The translations under genes were made by a program, and so were the position numbers. From contig CM073891.1 of the NCBI GenBank assembly GCA_037176705.1, positions 53,694,571-53,758,570 of the forward strand: DNA of 64,000 bases, written 5' to 3'. The notes under the pieces were generated by a model. It made no database searches and had not been told where the DNA came from. It was given only the letters and a program-made list of their open reading frames with translations. The stretch is from Molossus alvarezi (taxonomy: Eukaryota; Chordata; Mammalia; Chiroptera; Molossidae). Shown one piece after another: positions 21,500 to 31,693 of this stretch; the stretch's first letter is position 1; each line of letters starts with the position of its first letter.

Positions 21500-22365
21500 A
21501 GTTTGGTGTTAATATATTCCCTTAGCCTTTTTTTTTGTCTGGAAAGCTCTTTATTTGACCTTCTATTTTGAATGATAGGCTTGCTGGATAGAGTAGTCTT
21601 GGATTCAGATTCTTGTTTATCATGACCTTCATTACTTCATGCCACTCCCTTATGTCCTGTAGTGTTTCTGTTTAAAAGTCAGCTGAGAGACTTTTGGGGG
21701 TTCCTTTGTATGTAACCTGTTGCTTATCTTGCTGCCTTTAGGATTCTCTGTTTGTCTTTAATTTTTGGCATTAAATTACTATGTGTCTTGGTGTAGGCCT
21801 GTTTGGTTGGGTTCTTCTTACTTGGGGCTCTCTGTGCTTTTTGAACTTGAATGCCTTCTTCCTTCACCAAGTTAGGAAAGTTTTCTGTCACTATTTCTTC
21901 AAATATATTGTCTAACATTTGCCCATTTTTTTCCCCTTCGGGGATTCCTATGATGTGAATGTTATTATGTTCCCAGTTATCCCACAGTTCTCTTAAGCTA
22001 TCTTCCTTTTTTTTTTTTTTTCTTTTTTTTATTGTTTTTCCTTTTGGTTTTCTGATTGGTTGATTTTTTTCTACCCTGTCTTCTAATTCTTTAATCTGGT
22101 CCTCATCTTCCTGTTCTCTGCTGGTTAGTCCTTCCAATGTGTTCTTTATTTCTGCTATGACATTCTTCATTTCCACTTGATTGGTTTTCAATGTTTCTAT
22201 ATCTTTATTCATGGTGCTAATGTCCTTACTCGTGCTGTTGAGCTTTCTCAAGATCATGGCCTTGAACTCTACCTCTGATAATTTGCTTAGCTGCATTTCT
22301 TTCATCTCATCTTCAATAGAGGTCTCTTGTTCTTTCATTTGAGATTTGTTTCCTTGTTTCACCAT
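21500..22365 (-). pseudogene. L1 ORF1, nearly intact N-terminal two thirds
   Basis: The longest L1 frame in the window outside GC-rich DNA: 213 codons at 21724-22365 from an ATG. It has a basic/acidic N-terminus, a coiled-coil of about residues 35-105 (repeated ...MNKDIETLKTNQVEM), a lysine tract at about 108-122 partly due to an expanded A-run, and the RRM start (NIHIIGIPEGE, about 135). A stop at 21724 removes the C-terminal RNA-binding domain, whose sequence continues downstream to about 21500. ORF1p would bind L1 RNA as a trimer. Confidence 0.85.
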
Positions 22366-24098
22366 TTTGGTTATCTCAGTGGATTTTGGAGCCTGCCAAA
22401 TTTTCCTTGTGGGTGTTGGTGTTCTGCTGTTTTTGGCTCCCTCTACTGGGTTTGGATGAGCCTGGATGGGCCTTTGTTAAACATCACTGTCCAGTCTTAC
22501 TTTTCTGGGTAGATTTGCAAGCTCAGGTAAGGTTCAGTTACCCTCTAGCTTTTTGCCTGGAGGCTAGTAGTCTTAGTTACTCAGTGCCTTGGAATGTAGC
22601 CCTGTTGTTCTGCATAAGAGGATTTCCAGAGGGTGTGATAGAAGCTGGTTGTTAATGAACCTCAATTTGCATTTATTTGCCTCATCTGAAAAAAGGTGAA
22701 TCTCTGAGAACTGGGCTGCTGCTTTTACCCACAGCTCTGGGAAGGAGCACACTGGCCACTGTCCTTTGTGGCCACAACTTAGCAAAAACTCTGAGTGCTC
22801 TCCTAATTCCGGGTGTCCCCACAGAGTTCCAGCCCAGTCTGCCCTCCCTCTGCCATAGCCCCCAGGTGAGTGACTGTGGCTATTTTAGTGCTCTGTCCCA
22901 GCTCTCTGCACTGTGGTGTGGGCTTGGTCTTTATTCTCCAGGGCACAGCTCACAGCTAAGAATGCTGCTATCCATGGGCTCCCAGCCCACCACCCTCTAG
23001 CGCCTTCACATATCCTACCAGTGTCCCTGGTTATATGCTCCTGTCCTGCTGCTTTTATCTGAGGATTTGTCTTTATTTTAGTTGTAATTCTTGTTTGTTC
23101 CTGGGAGATCGTCTGTGTAGCTTCCATTCACTCTGCAGCCATTTTCACATCCTCTATGCCTATCTTGTGTGCATCTATGTCACATGGGCCTCTCTGGTGC
23201 CCCCGAACTCTGCACGTCCCATTAGTAACTGGATCACACAGTCCGTGCTGGGTTGCACAGACCGCTCTGGTGCCCCTGCACCCTCAAGTCCTATGGGCAG
23301 GCAGCTGGATCTCACCGGTCCCTCTTGGGCTCTGGCTTCCCACTGCTCTTGTGGGCTGCTGAGTCGCACAGGTCTGTCTGGTGCCCCAGCACCCCGCAGG
23401 TCCCACAGGCAGGCTGCTGGGTCACACCAGTCCCTCGAGGGCTCCTGCTTCCCACCACTCTTGTGGGTCGCTGGGTCACACAGACCTCTGTGGAGTCCCA
23501 GTTCCTTCCTCTGATGGCTGGGGAGTGCTTCTGCCCCATGGGACTCAACTCCTGCTCAGCCTTTGCTGTAGTTTTGGGGTATGGTCTCAAATGATGGTCT
23601 GTGCTTCTATTGCCTGGGGATGAATATCTGCTCTCCAGCCTCTGTTGCTGAGGGTATATCTCCACTCTGATCAGGTTGCTACTGTGAGAGATGGTGCTGG
23701 GCTCCCAGCTGTCCACAGCTTCCACAACCAGCACTTTGGAAGCTCCAGTACTATGCACTGGTCTGTGTTGACACACAGTGTCCACTGGTCTGATGGTGCC
23801 AGGTGTACTGGTGGCTCAGGTTGCTGCGCTCTAGCTGCTCTCACTGCCTCCTCCCAGGGAAGACCAGGGATCTTCCAAAATGGTGAGACCTCCCCATTGG
23901 TGCAGCGAGAAGTGCACTGAAGAGCCACTTACCGCGGTAGCTGGCTGCTCCTGTCCACACAAAGGATCCTTCTATTCTGTGTCTCTGCACTGCATGAGTT
24001 TGGTCATCCACCTTCACATCCACTCACACTCACACACTGGCTCACTCTCTCACACACTCATCCTCCTTCCAGTTCTACCCTCTGCCATCTTCAACCTG
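22366..24098 (-). promoter_or_regulatory. L1 5' UTR with 54-58 bp repeats
   Basis: A 1.7 kb GC-rich 5' UTR upstream of ORF1 on the minus strand. It contains the tandem tract at 23225-23520, and its 5' end has short CA/GT-rich repeats (cactcacactcacacactgg near 24023). The 159-codon plus-strand frame (23035-23514) and others here are antisense frames kept open by the repeat length, not genes. L1 5' UTRs hold the internal Pol II promoter; that function is inferred from the family. Confidence 0.8.
23225..23520. repeat. 54-58 bp tandem units in L1 5' UTR
   Basis: The anchor ctgg(g/a)tcncaca recurs at about 23229, 23248, 23305, 23359, 23417 and 23471, giving spacings of 19, 57, 54, 58 and 54. Each unit contains a gtcccac/cttgtggg-type segment. 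It matches the 54-bp array at 60781-61211 in another L1, so it belongs to the L1 family and is not a local expansion. Confidence 0.85.
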
Positions 24099-24664
24099 GG
24101 TTCTGTGTTTTGTTCCATTGACTTATATGCCTGTTCTTGTGCCAGTACCAAGCTGTTTTGATTATAGTGGCTTTGTATATAAACTGATATCTGGTATTGT
24201 GAACCCTCCTACTTTGTTCTTCTTTTTTAAGATTGCTATGTCTATTCGGGGTCTTCTTTCTTTCCATATAAACTTTCGAAGCGTTTGTTCTAGTTCTGTG
24301 AAATATGTCATTGGTATTTAAATAGGAGTTTCATTGAATCTATAGATTGCTTTGGGTAGTATGGATAGTTTAATGATGTTAATTCACCCAATCTATGAAC
24401 AAGGTATATGCTTCCACCTTTTCACATCTTCCTCTATTTCTTTTTTCAATGTCCTGTACTTTTCTGTGAATAGGTCCTTTACTTCTTTGGTTAAGCTTAT
24501 TCCTAGGTAATAATGTTTTTGTTGCAATGGTAAATTGAATTATTATTTTTAGTTTCTCTTTCTGAGTGTTTATTATTGGTGTATAAAGATTCCAGTGACT
24601 TTTTATTTATTAAATCTAGCAGTTTTTTGGTGGAGTCTTTAGGGTTTTCTATGTACAATATCAT
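24099..24664 (-). mobile_element. L1 ORF2 fragment, 3' half of an inverted L1
   Basis: Antisense ORF2 from just after the FADD box (agggttttctatgtacaata at 24646) to about 24101 (tgggttctgtgttttgttcc). It is cut at 24098 by the 5' end of the preceding L1. At 24665 it meets a sense-strand ORF2 segment in inverted orientation; see 24667-25633. Confidence 0.85.
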
Positions 24665-24776
24665 GTCAGACACCACAGAAATACAAAGAATTGTAAGAAA
24701 ATACTATAAGTAAATACTATAAATAATTATATGCCAACAAATTTGACAACCTAGGTGTAATGGACAAATTCTTAGA

Positions 24777-24847
24777 ATCATGTGCTATTTCAGACGAGAT
24801 CGGGCGCGTTCAGGGTGGTATGGCCGTAGACATCATGTGCTATTTCA
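24777..24847. repeat. 16-bp target-site duplication around the 5S fragment
   Basis: atcatgtgctatttca occurs at 24777-24792 and again at 24832-24847, perfectly, and abuts the 5S sequence on both sides with no extra bases. Removing the insert and one copy restores uninterrupted L1 ORF2 sequence. Confidence 0.95.
24793..24831 (-). pseudogene. 5S rRNA 5' fragment (nt 1-39), tailless retropseudogene
   Basis: The reverse complement matches the first 39 nucleotides of vertebrate 5S rRNA (GTCTACGGCCATACCACC at the start, CGCCCGATCTCGTC at the end) without a mismatch that I can see. The 3' two thirds of 5S and any poly(A) are missing. With a 16-bp perfect target duplication it is an L1-machinery insertion of a truncated structural RNA. 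Such tailless, 3'-truncated retropseudogenes are a known mammalian class. Not functional: most of the internal promoter is missing. Confidence 0.93.
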
Positions 24848-25989
24848 AAACTCAAATGGGAAGAGTCAGAAAACCTAGACAGACCAATAACAATTAAGGA
24901 AATAAAAGAAGTAATCAATAAAATCCCAGCAAACAAAAGTCCTGATCTGGATGGCTACACAGGGCAGTTTTACCAAATATTCAAAGAAGAACTATCACCT
25001 ATTCTCAAACTATTCCAAAATGTTCAAGAGGACGTGAGACTTTTAAGTTCTTTTTATGAGGCCAGCATAATCCTAATTTCCAAACCAGGAAGAGACACTA
25101 CAAAGAAAAAAAATTACAGGCCAATATCCCTGATGAACATAGATGCCAAAATCCTCAACAAAACCTTAGCAAACCGAATCCAGCAATATATTAAAAAAAT
25201 TATACACCACAATCAAGTGGTATTTATCCCAGGGATGCAAAGCTGGTATAATATTCATAAATTAATAAATCTGATATACCACATAAACAAAATGAAAGAT
25301 AAAATCATGTGATCATATCAATAGATGCTGAAAAAGCATTTGACAAAATCCAGCATCTATTTTTGATAAAAACTACCAGCAAAGTGGGAATAGAAGGATA
25401 ATATCCTAACAAAATGAAAGCCATTTATGACAAACCTACAGCCAACATCATACTCAATAGACAAAAACTAAAAGCATTTTCCTTAAAAACAAGAACAAGA
25501 TAGGGATGCCCACTTTTATCACTCTTATTTAACATAATACTGGAAGTATTAGCTACAGCAATCGGACAAGAAAAAAAATAAAGGGATCTAAATTGGAAAG
25601 GAAGAATAAAACTGTCATTATTCGCAGATGCCATCAAACACTTTCTATATACAACATTGCCTGCTAGATTATATGGGAAACTAGCTATATAAATTACACA
25701 ATATTACATGAGAACATTATTAACACATCACTGAAATAATAGTTTAAGAAAAGAAAATAAGAAGTGCAAAGAAACACATATCACCACATTATTTCATTAA
25801 AAAATTGGATCATATCTTGTATAAATCACTTAAAGGAATACTGTTTAAAAAATTATGAGGTTATTTTCTTGAGTGTACCACCATTATTGTAAAGATGAAG
25901 AATAAATGCAAAATTTAAAATGATATTGTTCTATACAAAGACAAAGTTAATTTTAATACAAATTCATATTATTTCCAATATTCTATTCT

Positions 25990-26175
25990 CTTTTGTGTGG
26001 AATATAGTCAATAATTTTGTGATAGCTATGTATAGTGTCAGGTGAGTACTGGAAATGTTGAAGGGAGACACATTGTAGAGTTTATGATTATCTAACCACT
26101 ATGCTATACACCTGAAACCAATACAAAATAATATTGCAAATAAACTTTAATTGAAAACTAAAAATAAAAAATGCA
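25990..26175 (+). mobile_element. L1-like 3' end (sense)
   Basis: gctatacacctgaaaccaat followed by acaaaataatattgc and an A-rich end is the usual terminal part of old laurasiatherian L1 3' UTRs. The upstream part is diverged. Between 25634 and 25985, and 26176 and 26480, I see only AT-rich DNA. Confidence 0.55.
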
Positions 26176-26484
26176 AAACATTAAATAAAGAAATCCTATA
26201 TTTTTAATATAAAATTTGTATAAATTTAAATGCAATTAATAAAAGGCAAATTGTCATTGTTATTCACCCCTAAATTATTAATTTTGGCATTAGTATATCC
26301 TTATAAAATCTCACTTCATTTTCTATGTCATTCATGAAACTGTACAGCCACCCTTCAAGTCATTTACCTCTACTGAAATTAGGTATTTTAATGGTATTTA
26401 TTTTGCTACAATTCAATTATGTAGTTTATTTTAGGGGGGAGAAGCACGTGATAGAATCAAGAGTAATCTCCATCAATACTTTTA

Positions 26485-27200
26485 TTTATTTATTTTTAAA
26501 ATTTATATTTATTATTGAAAGTATTATAGTTGTCTCTTTTTTTTCTCCCCTTTGACATGGTCCTCCTCACTCCTGCCACCCCTGCCTTCACTGCACTATT
26601 GTCTGTCCATTGGCTATGCATATATGCATATAAGTTCTTTGGTTCATTTCTTACCCCGACCCTACTCATCTTCCCTCTGAGGTTCCACAGTCTTTTCCTT
26701 ATTCCCATGTCTCTGGATCTTTTTTGTTCATCAGTTTAAATTGTTCGTTAGATTCCACAAATAAGTGAGATCATGTGATACTTGTCTTTCTCTGATTGGC
26801 TTATTTCATTTAGCATAATACTATCTAGGTCCCTTCATGTTGTCTCAAAGGGTAAGAGAGCTTTATTTCTTACAACTGTATAGTATTCCATTGTGAAAAA
26901 GTACCATCATTTTTATCCACTCATCTACTGTGGACACTTGGACTGTTTCCAGATATTAGCTATTGTAAATAGGATTGTTATGGACATAGACATGCATATA
27001 TTCTTCCTGGTTGGTACTTCAGGATTCTTAGGATATAGTCCTAGAAATGGTATCACTGGGTCAAATGGCAGTTTCATTTAAAAATTTTTGAGGAAACACC
27101 ATATTGTTGTCCATAGTGGCTGCACCATTCTGCATTCCCACCAGCAGTGTACCAGAGTACCCTTTCTCCACATCCTTGCCAGCACTTAGTGTTTGATGAT
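26485..27200 (-). mobile_element. L1 3' part (antisense), with inverted 5' half next door
   Basis: 3' UTR from about 26485 (C-rich ctcctcactcctgccacccc) and the ORF2 C-terminus to about 27195 (gccagcacttagtgtttgat). It ends at 27200, where ORF2 sequence in the other orientation begins. The two are one minus-strand L1 with a 5' inversion. Confidence 0.85.
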
Positions 27201-27204
27201 TTTT

Positions 27205-27837
27205 TCAGGGATCATACCTCAATATAATAAAGGCCATATATGACAAACCTACAACCAACATCATACTCAATGGACAAAAACTAAAAGCATTTCTCTTAAA
27301 ATTGAAACAAGACAGGGATGTCTGCTTTCACCACTCTTATTCAACATAAGAGTGAAAGTCTTAGACACAGTGTTTAGATAAGAGAAAAAAATAAAAGTCA
27401 TCCAAATTGGAAAGGAGGAAGTGAAACTGTCATTATTTGCAGATGACATGATATTATACATTGAAAACCCTAAAGACTCCACCAAAAAACTGCTAGATTT
27501 AATAAATGAATTCAACAAATAGCAGGGTTACAAAAAGAAAGAGAAACTAAAAGAATAATCTTATCTGTCATTGCAACAAAAAAATTAAGATACCTAGGAA
27601 TAAACTTAATCAATGAGATAAAAAGGCCTGTTCTCAAAAAACTACAGGGCATTGAAAAAAGAAATAGAGGCAGATATAACAAAGCGGAAGCATATACTAT
27701 GTTCATGGATTGGGAGACTTAACATCATTAAAATGTCCATATTACCCAAAGCAATATATAGATTCAATGCAATCCCTATTAAAATATCAAAGGTATATTT
27801 CATAGATCTAGAACAAATACTCCAAAAGTTTATATGT

Positions 27838-27869
<32 letters not shown>

Positions 27870-28395
27870 AACACCAAATAAGAACAGCAATCTTGAAAAA
27901 GAAGAGCAGAGTAGGAAGGATCACAGTTGCAAATATCAGGTTATAGTTCAAAGCCATTGTAATCAAAACAACTTGGTATTGGCACAAGAACAAGCATATA
28001 GATAAAAGAACAGAACAGAGAACCCAGAAATCAACCCCAGACATTTTGCTCAATTAACAATTGATAAAGGAGGCAAGAGCATATAATGGAGTAAAGACAG
28101 TCTCTTCAAAAAATGGTGCTTTGAAAATTGGACAGGTTCATGCAAAAAAAAAAAAAAAAAAAGAAATTAGACTACCAACTTACACCATACACAAGAATAA
28201 ACTCAAAATGGATAAAATACTTAAATGTCACTCATGAAACTGTAAGTATATTAGAAGAAAATATAGGCAGCAAAATCTCAGACATCACACAGCAGAATTT
28301 TTGGTGACACATCACCAAGGGCGAGAGAAACAAAGGAAAAAAATTAATAAATGGGACTACATCAAACTAAAAAGCTGCTGCACAGCAATTTGATA
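27205..28395 (+). mobile_element. L1 ORF2 fragment, inverted 5' half
   Basis: Sense ORF2 from RT palm through the post-RT region. It holds the catalytic box [13 protein letters not shown] at about 27427-27465, then KLRYLGINL (27580), and ends near 28390 in KLKSCCTA. Relative to a complete L1 about 0.4 kb of ORF2 is missing between this and 26485-27200. A (caa)n tract sits at 27838-27868. 28396-28824 holds nothing recognised. Confidence 0.87.
27838..27868. repeat. (AAC)n microsatellite
   Basis: Ten or so uninterrupted aac units, grown from an A-rich site inside the L1 ORF2 fragment. Confidence 0.95.
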
Positions 28396-28841
28396 TGTGA
28401 GTCTGAGTTTTAGGATAGACTCCAGAACAGAGATGCAAGTTTGGGTAGAATGAGCTTATAAGTAGTGTATAAAACACATCAGCATTTCCCTCTTACATAC
28501 AAATAGATAGAAATGGCAGATGATCAGAGACCAAATTTTAGAAATTCCGAACACAACAGTCAGCTTTAAGAACAACTGGAAGTCCCTCTCCTTATTGGAT
28601 TATGTCCAAAATTTGCCATTGTTATAAAATGTGATTAGCATAGAACTGCGTTTTTGTGTGTGACTCCTTTAGTCATTGTGTAAAAATGAACCAGGTGGGC
28701 TCCTAATAACTAGAAGTAGTTGGATATTTTGTGAATATATTTTTGGTGGCTGTTAATGGGTCCTAAGTATCAAATGTTTTAATAAAATAAGGACATGATC
28801 TAATCTGTTAACAAAATACATTCACTTTAACAGCAGTTTTT

Positions 28842-29104
28842 TTTTTGTTTTTGTTTTTGTTTTAATCCTCACTCGAGGACATTTTTCCATTTTTTGTTCA
28901 GAGAGAGTGGGAGAGAGAGAGAGAGAGAGGAAGAGAGAGAGAGAAGCATTGACGTGAAAGGGACACATCGAGAGGCTGCCACCCGCATGCCCAACCAGGG
29001 GCGGGGACAAACTGCAACCGAGGTACGCACCCTTAGCGGGAACCGAACCCGGGTCTCTCTGGACCGCAGGCTGACGCTCTATCGCTGAGCCAAACCGGCC
29101 AGGG
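28842..29104 (-). mobile_element. Ves SINE, young, with target duplication
   Basis: Near-complete long-tailed Ves in reverse orientation, ending gccaaaccggccaggg. Target duplication ctttaacagcagttttt at 28825-28841 and 29105-29121 (17 bp, perfect). It retains several CpGs (ccgcaggctgacgctctatc), suggesting a recent insertion. Confidence 0.95.
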
Positions 29105-29229
29105 CTTTAACAGCAGTTTTTATAAAACCATTAACATAGCCACAAATACCTCATTGATTGCTATATTTTCTACTTGGTCAATATCGAATTTTTAATATTG
29201 ATTATATTGTCTACAAGATTGACTACAGA

Positions 29230-29345
29230 TCAAAAGAACAAAATAATTTGAGATAAGCAGGATGTTACTCTGCAAGGTCATAAGAGTACTGGGTACATAG
29301 TAAATGCTGAACCTTAACTGATTAATTGCTAATGAAATGTAAAAT
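29230..29345 (+). mobile_element. Possible MIR/L2 3' fragment
   Basis: gtactgggtacatagtaaat with gctgaacc resembles the shared 3' end of MIR/L2 (gcctggcacatagtaggtgc). Short and diverged. The remainder of 29122-29844 shows no recognisable element. Confidence 0.4.
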
Positions 29346-29844
29346 AATCTAACACAAAGCAACATTCAGGTGTCAGATTATGAGAATTGCAGAGGAATGA
29401 AAATGTATTTAATAAAGATATGAAATGCAAACCATTCGGAATTGTTACTAGGAATTCTGACTACACTGGCTGAATAACACAAAAATAGGTGGAAGTTAAT
29501 ATTAATTAAATGTCTAACTAAGGTTTTGAATTCACCAACGAGGTCTCTAACATGTGAGTAATACAAAAGTGAACAGTGAAGAGTGGACTGAGTTTTAGAA
29601 CAGGCAGTTATTCATTCATGTATATACTTAATATGCCGTATATTTCAGTGCATTTAAAAATTAGATGATCAATTATTTGACTTTTTGTAACTTAGAAATA
29701 AAATGTCTCAATAAATATTCCTACTGAATATTAAATATAATCATTATTTCCAGTAATACTGGACACGATTTTGGATAATTTGTTTATATTTATTTTACAA
29801 AGACAGTATTGCCTCTTTTGTTGTTTTTATTTTACATTATTAAT

Positions 29845-30094
29845 TTTTTATTAATCCTCACTTAAGGATATTTTTCTCATTGATTTTTTAGAGAGAGTGG
29901 AAGGGAGGGAGAGAGAGAGAGAGCTAACAACATCAATGTGAAAGAGACACATTGATTGGTTGCCTCCCACAGGACCCCAACTGGAGCCAGGGATAAAACC
30001 TGCAATCCAGGTAAGTGCCCTTGACCAGGGATCTAACCCAAGACCCTTCACTTCACAGGCTGATGCTCTAACTGCTGAGCCAAACCAGCCAGGG
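29845..30094 (-). mobile_element. Ves SINE (long-tailed type)
   Basis: attaatcctcacttaaggat at one end, agccaaaccagccaggg at the other, with a (ga)n stretch. Imperfect target duplication agtattgcctctttt (29805-29819) and agtactgtctctttt (30096-30110), 13 of 15 identical, with a T-rich tail between. Older than the copy at 28842. 30095-31415 is single-copy DNA where I see nothing. Confidence 0.9.
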
Positions 30095-31430
30095 AAGTAC
30101 TGTCTCTTTTAAATGTTGACACCTGAAATGCATCGTAAATCTCAAATTGTCAAAATCATACAAAATTTCTTAAAGATATAGCAACCAAAACAGTGCAATT
30201 TCTATTTGATAGCACTAGATGGTGGTAGAACACTTTCTAAAGGGTTGAACACTGTCTAAATCACTAAGGACCTCAAGGATTAATAAAAATAAAACGGAAA
30301 CAAAATGCCCTGTGAGTGTGTATTGATTTTGAATTCGGTATTAGATTTTTGGAGGCAATGCTTGCTGAATGGATTATTAACTTCTGGAAGAATAACTTCT
30401 TAGGTTCAACATAAATTCCAATATTGATCACAGCTCATGAGCCTTAGACCCATTTTCCCTCCTCCCCCCAGAGTCACTTACTAGAATGTTTGATCAAAGT
30501 TTTCTTATAAGTACAAGATAGAAAAACTTCTGAAAGTGATGAATTTGCAACATTTTTGTGGTATTATATTTTCAAAAGAAACATTAATTTTAGTAATCTA
30601 CACATTCACAATATAGACATATCTTTATGCTGTAATAAGAGAATAACTCTTTTTTAGAAGGTGCATTATAATAAAATAAACATTATCACTGAATCAGTCT
30701 AAAATATTTGACCACATATAAACATAGCTGGGGAAAAATAGCCATGTTATTTTATAAGTCAGCCAAAGATTTTAATAAACTTCTGAAAACGTAGGTATCT
30801 TAGTAAAAACCTCTTAACAACTTCTTTATTACTCAAACCTATAGAGGTTAAATGACTAACCCAATATTGCTGGAATTAGAGGTCTTGTCAAGTGTTCTTT
30901 CAAATACACCATTTCTCACACATTTCCAATGACCTTGTTCTCATGTTATGAGTTATCTTTTGATATCTAGCCATTTTAATTGTCTGGGGAAATAAACAGT
31001 ATGGTCAACATTTGGATATCTGTATTGCAAATCATATTAGAATATTATACATACACATGCAACACAAATGTCATAACTGTCTCCAAGGCATAGCCACTGT
31101 TCTGTGCTTTGCATTTGCATAAGCCTGAGCCATACCAGTCACTTTTGCAAAAATTGCATGATAGTACAAAGTACTTACATTTTTACTAACGATGCCTCTT
31201 TATTTTAAATATAAGCATATACTGTTAAAATGAGTAGGATTAATATTGTGTTCAGAAAACTAAGATGGAAGAATTAAATTAACATATCCAAAGCATAATT
31301 AGGAACGTCTACTTGTTGCATCAGATACATTCACTGCAAAGTCAAAAAAAAAAAATTCAAATGGGGCATATTATATTTGATTATCACTGTTAATACTACT
31401 TTACCCTGATAGCATCACATAGACTTTCCT

Positions 31431-31693
31431 TTCTTTTTTTTTTTTTTATCCTCACCTGAGGACATTTTTCAATATTTTGTTCAGCTAGAGTGGGAGGGAG
31501 AGAGAGAGGGTAGGAGAAACATCGATGTGAAAAGGACACGTCGAGTGGCTGCCACCTGCACGACCAACCAGGGCTGGGGACAAACTGCAACCGAGGTACG
31601 TGCCCTTAGTGGAAACCGAACCTGGGTCTCTCTGGACCGCAGGCTGATGTTCTAACCACCGACGCTCTAACCCTGAGCCAAACCAGCCAGGGC
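31431..31693 (-). mobile_element. Ves SINE with an internal 15-bp duplication
   Basis: Reverse-strand Ves flanked by a perfect 15-bp duplication cacatagactttcct (31416-31430 and 31694-31708). Within the tRNA-like part gatgttctaaccacc (31646-31660) is repeated as gacgctctaaccctg (31661-31675), a small tandem duplication over the box A region. 31709-34095 is AT-rich, about 2.4 kb, with no feature I can support. Confidence 0.94.

Larger units (their letters stand above)
19416..24098 (-). mobile_element. L1 (-), both ends present, internal ORF2 deletions
   Basis: The 3' UTR starts at about 19416 (antisense ttaatttttgttacagatat) and the 5' end is at about 24098 (minus strand starts ggttgaagatggcagagg). 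Internal losses in ORF2, judged against 15235-18780, occur near 19560 (3' UTR to late ORF2), 19590, 19675 and 19960. The endonuclease, ORF1 and the whole 5' UTR are present. No target duplication was found. Confidence 0.88.
24667..25633 (+). mobile_element. L1 ORF2 fragment, inverted 5' half
   Basis: Sense ORF2 RT region from the TTEIQRI segment (24672) to LSLFAD (about 25633). It stops exactly where the antisense piece 24099-24664 begins in ORF2 order, so the two are halves of one minus-strand L1 with its 5' half inverted. Frames include 92 codons at 25034-25312 ([18 protein letters not shown]). The 5S rRNA fragment at 24793-24831 was inserted into this piece. Confidence 0.87.

Noticed and set aside
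23035..23785. 157-159 codon frames on both strands
   Set aside because: Both lie in the L1 5' UTR tandem region and overlap each other; neither resembles a protein family.
30840..30900. Antisense MIR-like phrase
   Set aside because: Only about 40 bases are similar; too short to support.
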